From assembly GCA_035765755.1 (NCBI GenBank), contig DASTWW010000212.1, positions 1 through 64,000 on the forward strand: a stretch of 64,000 nucleotides of DNA. The letters run 5' to 3'. Positions 45,288 to 52,900 of the stretch are shown here, piece by piece (positions within the stretch are counted from its first letter, which is position 1; every line of letters starts with the position of its first letter). The DNA is from DASSKA01 sp035765755. GTDB lineage: Bacteria > Actinomycetota > Actinomycetes > Propionibacteriales > Nocardioidaceae. Under the pieces are notes generated by a model. That model was not told the DNA's origin, ran no database searches, and saw nothing but the letters and a program-made list of their open reading frames with translations. The position numbers were made by a program, and so were the translations under genes.

Positions 45288-45335
45288 GACACCACGAGAA
45301 ACCAGAGGAGAGACCGGACGCGCGGGTGTCCCTTT

Positions 45336-45363
45336 CCGTGAGCCTCGCCAACGGAGGTCACGG
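45336..45363 (+). other. Strong hairpin in the DUF3073 leader
   Basis: CCGTGA-g-CCTC (45336-45346) pairs with GAGG-TCACGG (45354-45363), 10 bp with one bulge and a 7-nt loop. It lies 47 bp before the start codon. A shorter stem GGAC/GTCC precedes it (about 45316-45331). Possible translational control element or RNA stabiliser. Confidence 0.5.
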
Positions 45364-45409
45364 GGGGTGCAGACGTGACTCCGGCCAAGTGTGCGAGGGG
45401 GTCGACCCT

Positions 45410-45601
45410 ATGGGGCGCGGCCGTGCGAAGGCCAAGCAGACCAAGGTTGCCCGTGACCTGAAGTACCGCTCCCACGAGACGGACTTCGGCGCGTTGGCCC
45501 AGGAGCTGCATGGCGATCAGAGCTCCGACAGTTCCCACGACGATGGTGAGTCGGACGAGTACGACGAGTGGGCGGACTACTCCCAGTCCCGGAGCGACTG
45601 A
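45410..45601 (+). CDS. DUF3073 domain protein
   Basis: A 63-residue protein: basic, conserved N-terminus MGRGRAKAKQTKVARDLKY followed by a short helix (ETDFGALAQEL) and an acidic serine-rich tail (DDGESDEYDEWADYSQS). The family is restricted to actinobacteria and regularly sits between purM and the valine/leucine dehydrogenase gene. Function unknown; the basic head suggests nucleic acid binding. ATG 45410 with GAGGGGG upstream. A stress-type promoter and leader hairpin suggest regulated expression. Confidence 0.9.
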   Translation: MGRGRAKAKQTKVARDLKYRSHETDFGALAQELHGDQSSDSSHDDGESDEYDEWADYSQSRSD

Positions 45602-45629
45602 CTCAGGGTCGACCGCGCTGGGCCACCCT

Positions 45630-45659
45630 GACGGACCAGCCCGTCTGGGCTGGCCCGTC
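45630..45659. terminator. Bidirectional terminator between DUF3073 and vdh genes
   Basis: GACGG-a-CCAGCCC, loop GTCT, GGGCTGG-c-CCGTC: a 12-bp stem with a single A/C mismatch. It starts 29 bp after the DUF3073 stop and lies 25 bp from the stop of the convergent dehydrogenase; AAATTT-rich sequence follows on the dehydrogenase side. Confidence 0.75.
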
Positions 45660-45683
45660 CAGTGGTCTAGGACAAATTTCTCG

Positions 45684-46784
45684 CTACCCCAGCCAGATGC
45701 CGCGCAGCCGGCCGATCTCGGTCATCCTGCGTTCGGCCAGCCGGTCGGCGGCCACGGCCGGAGGGACGCCCTCCTCGGCGGCTAGCGCGAAGACCCGGTG
45801 CGCGGTCTCGAAGATCTTGCCGGCGCGCTGCTTGGCGCGGTCGAAGGAGAACCCTTCGAGCTCGTCGGCGACCTGGATCAGTCCACCGGCGTTGACCAGG
45901 TAGTCGGGTGCATAGAGCACGCCGCGGTCCTGCAGCTGCTTCTCGATCCCGTCGTGGGCGAGCTGGTTGTTGGCCGCTCCGCACACAATCTTGGCGCTGA
46001 GGGTGGCCACCACGGAGTCGTTCAGGGCGCCACCGAGGGCGCACGGCGCGTACACGTCGAGCTGGCTGGCCACCAGCGCATCGGCGTCGGGGACCACCCG
46101 CACGTCGGGGTGCTCGGCCTGTACCCGAGCCACCGCGTCGGGGTCCACGTCGGTGACCACGACACTGGCGCCGTCCTCGATCAGGTGGCTGACCAGGTGA
46201 TGCCCGACCTTGCCCACCCCGGCGACTCCGATCGTCCGGCCGTGCAGGGTGGGTGCTCCCCAGGTGACCTCCGCGGCCGCGCGCATGCCCTCGAACACGC
46301 CGTACGCCGTGAGCACCGAGGAGTCGCCGGCGCCGCCGTGGGACACGCTCCGGCCGGTCACGTACGAGCACTCGTGGCAGATCTGGTCCATGTCGGCGGA
46401 AAAGGTGCCGACGTCGCAGGCGGTGTAGTACCGCCCGTGCAGCGACTGCACGAACCGGCCGTAGGCGCGCAGCAGCGCCTCGGTCTTGAGCTTGGTCGGG
46501 TCACCGATGATGACGGCCTTGCCGCCGCCGAGGTCGAGGCCGGCCAGCGCGGCCTTGTAGGCCATCCCCTTGGAAAGGTTCAGCACGTCGGCGAGCGCGT
46601 CCTGCTCGTTGGCATAGGGGTAGAAACGAGTGCCGCCCAGGGCCGGGCCCAGGGCGGTGGAGTAGATGGCGATGATCGCGCGCAGGCCGGTCGGCTCGTC
46701 ATGGCAGAACACGACCTGTTCATGGCCGGTGGCCTGGGCGAAGACGCCGGGGCCGGAGCTAGTAGATACCGAGGCTTCGGTCAC
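45684..46784 (-). CDS. vdh: Valine/leucine dehydrogenase (Glu/Leu/Phe/Val family)
   Basis: A 366-residue NAD-dependent amino-acid dehydrogenase that deaminates branched-chain amino acids to 2-oxoacids. Landmarks: LGPALGGTRFYPYANEQDALADVLNLSKGMAYKAALAGLDLGGGKAVI (with the catalytic lysines), the DVGTF(S)ADM region, and the Rossmann GVAGVGKVGHHLVSHL with Asp-containing VVVTDVDPDAV. Synteny with DUF3073 and bldC matches the Streptomyces valine dehydrogenase locus. The product could feed branched-chain acyl-CoA primers. GTG start at 46784. Confidence 0.88.
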   Translation of the reverse strand: MTEASVSTSSGPGVFAQATGHEQVVFCHDEPTGLRAIIAIYSTALGPALGGTRFYPYANEQDALADVLNLSKGMAYKAALAGLDLGGGKAVIIGDPTKLKTEALLRAYGRFVQSLHGRYYTACDVGTFSADMDQICHECSYVTGRSVSHGGAGDSSVLTAYGVFEGMRAAAEVTWGAPTLHGRTIGVAGVGKVGHHLVSHLIEDGASVVVTDVDPDAVARVQAEHPDVRVVPDADALVASQLDVYAPCALGGALNDSVVATLSAKIVCGAANNQLAHDGIEKQLQDRGVLYAPDYLVNAGGLIQVADELEGFSFDRAKQRAGKIFETAHRVFALAAEEGVPPAVAADRLAERRMTEIGRLRGIWLG

Positions 46785-47024
46785 GGTGGTGGCCTTCCGT
46801 TCGGGCCCGCGAGGGTGTGCGGGCGAGGTAGGGTGCCCACTGGGTGGATGAGCGCCTGCTCACAGGGTACGAAGGCCGCGAGTCAATGTCCCAGAGGGGC
46901 CATCCGGACCGGTATGCCGCACGCGCAGACGTGCCACGCCAAGGCCGCCATGTCCACCGGAAGAGCCACAATTCCGGTCCGAAATGACTAGTCCAGCCGG
47001 TTAGTGACTCATATAGGCCATTGT

Positions 47025-47037
47025 CGCAAATTTTGCG
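47025..47037. promoter_or_regulatory. AT-rich dyad upstream of bldC
   Basis: CGCAAA-T-TTTGCG, a perfect 6-bp dyad around one base, in the 348-bp gap between the vdh-type and bldC-type starts. The central AAATTTT is unusual in this GC-rich DNA and could be a binding site for BldC itself, whose known targets are AT-rich direct repeats. Confidence 0.35.
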
Positions 47038-47071
47038 CCCGGTAGTCTCGAACGTGACACACTGGTATGGG

Positions 47072-47132
47072 GATGTGCCAGCGGACCATCTGTTGGCACA
47101 TCGGTGGGTATCTACAGTGAGGGAGGGTCGCT
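47072..47132 (+). promoter_or_regulatory. bldC promoter with perfect 9-bp inverted repeat
   Basis: GATGTGCCA (47072-47080) and TGGCACATC (47094-47102) are perfect inverted arms 13 bp apart. They cover the -35 position of a promoter with -10 TATCTA (about 47109-47114). GGGAGGG lies 7 nt before the ATG at 47133. The arms are far enough apart for two half-sites on one face of the helix. Confidence 0.5.
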
Positions 47133-47348
47133 ATGAACACGCGACCGCCTGAGTCCGAACCGCTGCTGACTCCTGCAGAGGTCGCGGCCATGTTCCGGGT
47201 GGACCCGAAGACGGTCACCCGGTGGGCCAAGGCCGGCAAGCTCAGCTCGATCCGGACTCTCGGAGGACATCGCCGTTACCGCGAGTCCGAAGTACGCGAC
47301 CTGCTGACCGGGATGCTTCCCGAGCAGCGCCGTGGAGGGGATCTTTAA
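47133..47348 (+). CDS. bldC: BldC-family developmental regulator
   Basis: A 71-residue MerR-like DNA-binding protein. The sequence LLTPAEVAAMFRVDPKTVTRWAKAGKLSSIRTLGGHRRYRESEVRDLL is the complete winged helix of BldC, which binds head-to-tail to AT-rich direct repeats and delays differentiation in Streptomyces. Length and position beside the vdh-type gene match the family. In non-sporulating actinobacteria its targets are not known. Well supported start at ATG 47133. Confidence 0.93.
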   Translation: MNTRPPESEPLLTPAEVAAMFRVDPKTVTRWAKAGKLSSIRTLGGHRRYRESEVRDLLTGMLPEQRRGGDL

Positions 47349-47417
47349 GAGCTAGGGGGTCAGCGACGCTGCCGGGGTCCCAGGTCCGGTGGCAGACAAC
47401 TCGCTCCAGATCATCGG

Positions 47418-47456
47418 CGAGGAAACGGATCCGTGAGGATCGGTTCCTCGTCGTTT
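47418..47456 (+). terminator. Rho-independent terminator after bldC
   Basis: CGAGGAA (47418-47424) pairs with TTCCTCG (47444-47450), with inner pairing of CGGATCC and GGATCGG around GTGA, and TCGTTTT follows. It lies 70 bp after the bldC stop. Confidence 0.75.
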
Positions 47457-47574
47457 TACTTCCTGGGGGTCTTTCGCCCGGCAGGACGGAAGGCCCCCAG
47501 GGAGCCCTCGACGGTCGGTCCGGTCTCCTAGGGCGCCCAGCCGCTGGTTAGGGTGGCCCGACGGAGGTGGGGTC

Positions 47575-48786
47575 ATGACCGAGCGACAGCTGCCCAACTG
47601 GTCGAAGCTTCGTCCGCTGCTGCGGCCACGCCCGTGGCAGCCGAACCCGACCGACAGGCGACTGGCCCGCGCGGTGACGATCGCCGATCTGCGCCGGGCG
47701 GCGCGACGCCGTACTCCCCGGCCGGTGTTCGACTACACCGACGGGGCCGCGGAGGCCGAGGTCAGCCTGCGCCGGGCCCGCGAGCTGTTCGCGAACCTGG
47801 AGTTCCGGCCGCAGATCCTCACCGACGTCACCGACGTCGACCCGGGCGTGACCCTGCTCGGGTCGCGCGCCGAGCAGCCCTTCGGCTTCGCACCCACGGG
47901 GTTCACCCGGATGATGCAGCACGAGGGCGAGACCGCCGTGGTGCGGGTGGCCGAGCGGGTCGGCATCCCGTACACCCTGTCGACCATGGGCACCACCTCG
48001 ATCGAGGAAGTCGCCGCCGCAGCCCCGAAGGCCCGCACGTGGTTCCAGCTGTACGTCTGGCGGGACCGCGACGCCGCCGACGACCTGATCGCCCGGTCAC
48101 GCGCGGCCGGCTACGAGGCGCTGGTGCTGACCGTGGACGTGCCGGTGGCCGGCGCCCGGCTCCGCGACGTGCGCAACGGCTTCTCGATCCCGCCGGCGCT
48201 GACCTCCAAGACTGTGCTCGACATCGCCGGCCATCCCGCGTGGTGGGGCAACCTGCTCACCACACGGCCGTTGGAGTTCGCCTCCCTGACGTCGTGGGAG
48301 GGCACCATCGCGGAGATGATCGACACGCTGTTCGACCCGTCGATGACGATGGCCGACCTGGAGTGGATCCGGTCTCGCTGGGACGGTCCGCTGGTGATCA
48401 AGGGCATCCAGACCGTGCGGGACGCCCGTGCGGTCGTCGACGCCGGCGCGGACGCCATCGTGCTGTCCAACCACGGCGGCCGGCAGCTGGACCGGGCGCC
48501 GGTGCCGCTGCGGCTGCTGCCCGAGGTGGTGGACGCGGTCGGGGACCGCACCGAGGTGCTGCTGGACACCGGCGTGATGAGCGGTGGCGACGTGGTGGCC
48601 GCGCTCGCGCTGGGTGCCAAGGCGGTGCTGGTCGGCCGGGCCTACCTCTACGGGCTGATGGCCGGCGGGGAGCGTGGCGTGCAGCGGGCCGCGGACATCC
48701 TGGCAGCAGAGGTACGACGGACGATGGCGCTGCTCGGGGCCCGCACCGTCGCGGACCTCGGCCCGCAGCACGTGCGGCTGCCCTAG
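47575..48786 (+). CDS. FMN-dependent alpha-hydroxy-acid oxidase/dehydrogenase (LldD-like)
   Basis: A 403-residue TIM-barrel flavoprotein of the lactate dehydrogenase/glycolate oxidase family, oxidising an L-2-hydroxy acid to the 2-oxo acid. Landmarks: RTPRPVFDYTDGAAEAEVSLRR, PTGFTRMMQHEGE, TLSTMGTTSIEEV, WFQLYVWRDR, VLTVDVPVAG, the lysine in PLVIKGIQ, the catalytic His region VLSNHGGRQLDRAPVPLRLLPE, and ALALGAKAVLVGRAYLYGL. Quinone-linked lactate dehydrogenase is most likely; mandelate or other substrates cannot be excluded. GGAGG lies 7 nt before ATG 47575. Confidence 0.88.
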   Translation: MTERQLPNWSKLRPLLRPRPWQPNPTDRRLARAVTIADLRRAARRRTPRPVFDYTDGAAEAEVSLRRARELFANLEFRPQILTDVTDVDPGVTLLGSRAEQPFGFAPTGFTRMMQHEGETAVVRVAERVGIPYTLSTMGTTSIEEVAAAAPKARTWFQLYVWRDRDAADDLIARSRAAGYEALVLTVDVPVAGARLRDVRNGFSIPPALTSKTVLDIAGHPAWWGNLLTTRPLEFASLTSWEGTIAEMIDTLFDPSMTMADLEWIRSRWDGPLVIKGIQTVRDARAVVDAGADAIVLSNHGGRQLDRAPVPLRLLPEVVDAVGDRTEVLLDTGVMSGGDVVAALALGAKAVLVGRAYLYGLMAGGERGVQRAADILAAEVRRTMALLGARTVADLGPQHVRLP

Positions 48787-48804
48787 ATTCGATCCGCCGG
48801 CGCG

Positions 48805-48832
48805 GGGTTACCGCCCGGGTGGGCGGGTACCC
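48805..48832 (+). terminator. Hairpin after the FMN oxidase gene
   Basis: GGGTTACCGCCC, loop GGGT, GGGCGGGTACCC: 10 of 12 positions pair, 19 bp after the stop codon. No T-run follows, so termination strength is uncertain; it also separates the gene from doxX 30 bp on. Confidence 0.45.
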
Positions 48833-48862
48833 GTCCCGGAACCCCCACAGGAAGGAAGGCTC

Positions 48863-49360
48863 ATGAAGTTCGCGCGCCTGGTCGCCCGCCTGATCATCGG
48901 CATCCTGTTCATCGGGCACGGCACCCAGAAGCTGAAAGGCTGGTTCGGGGGACCGGGGATCGAGGGCACGACCGGGATGATGGAGTCCCTGGACCTGCAC
49001 CCGCCCCGCAGGCACGCGATGGCCGCCGGTGTTGCCGAGACCGCGGGCGGCGCCCTGCTGGCGGCCGGTCTGCTCACCCCCCTGGCCAGCGCGAGCCTGA
49101 TCGGCGTGATGATCACCGCGATCCGCACCGTGCACGCGCCCAAGGGTCTCTGGTCCACGCAGGGCGGCTACGAGTACAACTTGGTCCTGATCGCGGCGCT
49201 GCTCGCCCTCGCCGAGGAGGGTCCGGGCAATCTCTCGCTGGACAACGCGCTCGGGCTGCGCACCAGCGGGGTGCCGTGGTCGCTCGGCGCGCTCGCGCTC
49301 GGCACCGCCGCGTCCATCGCCACCGTCGAGACCGGGCGTTCCTCCGGCGCGCACGCCTGA
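48863..49360 (+). CDS. DoxX-family membrane protein
   Basis: A 165-residue protein with four membrane helices, of the DoxX/thiosulfate-quinone-oxidoreductase small-subunit-like family. The opening LVARLIIGILFIGHGTQKLKGWFGG is the family signature, followed by GVAETAGGALLAAGLLTPLASASLIGVMITA and the third and fourth helices. In mycobacteria DoxX takes part in a membrane oxidoreductase complex for redox homeostasis. ATG 48863 follows GGAAGGAAGG. Confidence 0.87.
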   Translation: MKFARLVARLIIGILFIGHGTQKLKGWFGGPGIEGTTGMMESLDLHPPRRHAMAAGVAETAGGALLAAGLLTPLASASLIGVMITAIRTVHAPKGLWSTQGGYEYNLVLIAALLALAEEGPGNLSLDNALGLRTSGVPWSLGALALGTAASIATVETGRSSGAHA

Positions 49361-49422
49361 CCGGCATAGCCGCTCCTGCCGCGGGTACCACGCCTCCAGA
49401 CGCACGAGGAGGTGTTCGCGAC

Positions 49423-49824
49423 ATGCCCGCGAAGAAGGAAATGCCCTCGACCATCCAGCGCTCGCCCAAGAAGGCGCAGCGCACCTGGGCCGAGGCGCAC
49501 GACTCGGCCGTCGACGAGTACGGCGAGGGTGAGCGCGCACATCGCACGGCCTACAGCGCCCTCAAGCACGGCTTCGAGAAGGTCGGCGACCACTGGGAGG
49601 GCAAGGACCGCAAGGGCCCTTCCGACAAGCAGGCCAAGAAGCGTGGCGCAGCGGCCCGCCGCGGCGGCGAGACGGCCGAAGGCGTCGACGCCAACTCCTC
49701 CAAGAGCCACCTGTACGACGTGGCGAAGAAGCTCGACATCGCCGGCCGCTCCAGCATGAGCAAGTCCGAGCTCGTGGACGCCATCAAGAAGGCGAACCGG
49801 AAGCAGACCCGCAAGAGCCGGTGA
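49423..49824 (+). CDS. ChaB-family protein with SAP-like C-terminus
   Basis: A 133-residue basic protein. Residues 7-60 match the ChaB fold (PSTIQRSPKKAQRTWAEAHDSAVDEYGEGERAHRTAYSALKHGFEKVGDHW), a family named for an E. coli cation transport regulator but with little known function. A linker of Lys/Ala/Arg follows, and the C-terminus (KSHLYDVAKKLDIAGRSSMSKSELVDAIKKANRK) resembles the Rho N-terminal/SAP helical domain that binds nucleic acid. ATG 49423 has GAGGAGG upstream. Together this suggests a nucleoid-associated or RNA-binding role. Confidence 0.83.
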   Translation: MPAKKEMPSTIQRSPKKAQRTWAEAHDSAVDEYGEGERAHRTAYSALKHGFEKVGDHWEGKDRKGPSDKQAKKRGAAARRGGETAEGVDANSSKSHLYDVAKKLDIAGRSSMSKSELVDAIKKANRKQTRKSR

Positions 49825-49996
49825 CCGAGAGCCGGCCAGGCGGTGCCGGCCCGGGCTCGGCGGGAGCGGTGGACCGGCCGTGTGCTGGACCGGAAGCGCC
49901 GCCCCCGCCGAACGAAGGTGGGCCGGCCGCGCATGCGAGGTGCGCCGTTACCCCTGGTCGGTCCGGCCCATGCGTCGTCGCCGGTCCGGTGATCGC

Positions 49997-52900
49997 CTAC
50001 TGGCTCGGGGGCCGCTCAGCCGGCCGTGAGCACGCACCACACGGACTTGCCGTGCTCGGTGCCCCGGGTGCCCCATCGGAGGCGAGCGCGGCGACGATCT
50101 GCAGCCCCCGGCCGTGCTCGTCGTCGGGGGTGGGCCGCAGCCGGCGCGGCTGGTAGGTGGCCCGGTCCAGCACCTCGACCATCACCTCCGTGTCCCGGGT
50201 GCGCAGCCGCAGCTCCAGCGGGCCCGCGCCGTGCAGCACCGCGTTGGTGACCAGCTCGCTGGTGGCGAGCACGGTGTCCTCGGCGAGCCGCTCGGGAAGG
50301 TCGTGGTCGGCCAGGTGCCGGCCGACGATGCTGCGGGCCTGGTGCGCGGCGGTCTCGGTGGCCTCGAGCCGTTGGATCAGGATCGGGTTCTCTTCGGTGG
50401 GGTCGACCCGGGCGATCAGGATCGCCACGTCGTCATCCGGGCCTTCCGGCAGCAGCGCGTCCACCAGCCGTTCCGGCATCCCCGACGTCGCGCCCTCCAG
50501 CCCGCCGGCCAGCCGGGCCAGCGTGGTGATGCCCCGGTCCAGGTCCTCGCCCCGTCGCTCCACCAGCCCGTCGGTGTAGAGCACCGCCATCCCGCCGGCC
50601 TCCAACCGGACGTCGCGCTGGGCCAGCGTGAACGGCCCGGTGCCCAGCGGCGGGTCGGCTGCTCCGGTGAGCACCCGGGACGCGCCGTCGGCACTGACCA
50701 GGATCGGGGGCAGGTGCCCGGCGTTGGCGATGCGCAGCACCCGGTCGGCCGGGTCGAAGACCGCGTACAGGCAGGTGACGATCTGGTTCTCGTCCAGGTC
50801 GCGGACGATCCCGTCGAGGTACTCCAGCACGTCGGCCGGCGGCAGGCCGAGCCGCGCATAGGCCCGGGTCGCGGTGCGGAGCTGCCCCATCACCGCAGCC
50901 GCCTGCACGCCGCGGCCCATCACGTCGCCCACCACGAGGGCGGTCCTGCCCGCGCCGAGCTGGATCACGTCGTACCAGTCACCGCCGACCTGAGTGCCCT
51001 CGACCCCCGCCCGGTAGAAGGTGGCCACCTCCAGGTGCTCGAGGTCGAAGGAGGTCTCGGGCAGCAGGCTGCGCTGCAGCTGGTCGGCGATGGCGTGCTC
51101 GCGGGCGGCCGCCTCCGCGTTCGCGGTCGCCAGGGCCAGCGCCTCCTCCGCGGCGCGGCGCTCGGTGATGTCCTGCACCGAGCCGCGGATCGCCTCGACC
51201 TCGCCGTCCTCGTCGCGCAGCACCTCGGCCCGCACGCTGACCAGCACCGCGCTGCCGTCGGGGTGGACCATGCGGGCCTCGTAGGTGATCGGCTCTCCGG
51301 CGACGCCGGCGTCGAAGGCGCGCTGCACCATCGCCCGGTCGTCAGGGTGCACCAGCTCGTTGATCAGCTCCGGGTAGCGCAGCGCGGCCACCTCCTCGGC
51401 GGTGCGGCCGGCGATCCGCAGGTACTCCTCCGAGACGTGGACCGCACCGGTGCGCAGGTCGATCTCCCAGCTGCCCACCTGGGCAAGCCGCTGGGCCTGG
51501 TCCAGGAGGGTGCGTCCGCGCTCGAGCTGGCGCCGGATCCGGCGGGCCCGGTCGAGCTCCAGGTTGGCGCGCACCCGTGCCTTCAGCTCCCGGGCGGTGA
51601 ACGGCTTGATCAGGTAGTCGTCCGCGCCCCGGTCCAGGCCCTCGAGCATCCCCTCCTCCCCGGCGCGTGCGGAGAGCATCACGACCGGCACGCCCACCGT
51701 GGCCGGATCCCCCTGCAGGGCGGCGAGCAGCTCGAAGCCGTCCATCCGCGGCATCATCACGTCGGTGAGCACGAGGTCGGGGTGCAGCACCCATGCCTTG
51801 GTCAGTGCGTCCGCCCCGTCCACGGCGGTGTCCACGTGGTACTCGTCGGCCAGCACCCCGGCGACGTACTCCCGGATGTCGGCGTTGTCGTCGACGACCA
51901 GGACCCGTGGCGCCGGTCCCTCGTGCTGCGCCGGCCAGGACGGCGCCCAGGTAGGGCCGGAGGACAGTTGGAGAGCCTCCTCCACGGAGCCCTCGGTGTC
52001 GCTCGGTGTGGCCGAGGAGGCGCCGCCGGTGGTCACTGCGTCGCACGGCAGGTGGTCGGGCCCGAAGGGGACGCGGACGCAGAAGGTGCTGCCCACCCCG
52101 AGCACGCTGGTCACCGTGGCGGTGCCGCCGTGCAGCTCGGCCAGCTCCCGGACCATCGCGAGCCCGATGCCGGAGCCCTCGTGGGTCCGGGACGCGGCTC
52201 CGTGCACCCGGCGGAACCGCTCGAACAGGTGCGGGATCTCCGGCTGAGGAATGCCGGTCCCGGTGTCGACGACGGCCAGCTCGACCTGCCCGTCGACCTG
52301 GCGCAGGTGCACCTCGATGCCGCCGGAAAAAGTGAACTTCAGCGCGTTCGACAGCAGGTTGAGCACCATCTTCGCCCACAGCTCGGCGTCGACGTACACC
52401 GGGTCGGGCAGCGGCGGACAGTCGACGGTCAGCGACAGTCCGAGCCGCTCGGTGGCCGCGTCGAACATGCTGGCCAGCTCGCGGGTGTACTGCGCCAGGT
52501 CGATGGGCGCGAACTGTGCCTCGGTGCGGCCGGACTCCAGCCGGGAGAAGTCCAGCAGGGTGTTGACCAGCTTGAGCAGCCGCTGACCGTTGCGCAAGAT
52601 CACCTCGACCCGGCCGCGCTGCCGATCCGGCAGCGGCAGCTGGGGGTCGGCGAGCGCGTCCTCCGCCGGCCCGAGCAGCAGCGTCAACGGGGTGCGGAAC
52701 TCGTGGCTGATGTTGGTGAAGAAGTCGGTCTTGGCGTGGTCGAGCTCGGCGAGGGTCTCTGCGCGAGCGCGCTCGAAGTCGAAGGCGCGGCCCTCGGTGA
52801 TGACGGAGGTGAGCTGACCCGCGACCAGGTCCAGGAAGTCGCGGTAGCCGCGGTCGAGCGGTCGGTAGCGGTTCACCGCGGCGACCAGGAAGCCGTACGG

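Noticed and set aside
46785..46971. 70-codon reverse frame between the vdh-type and bldC-type genes
   Set aside because: Trp/Arg-rich chance translation without ribosome site; the 348-bp gap is better explained as regulatory DNA with the two dyads listed.
49825..49996. 172-bp gap between the ChaB-like and kinase genes
   Set aside because: GC-rich with some GCCGGC self-complementary stretches but no convincing gene, promoter or terminator with T-run.
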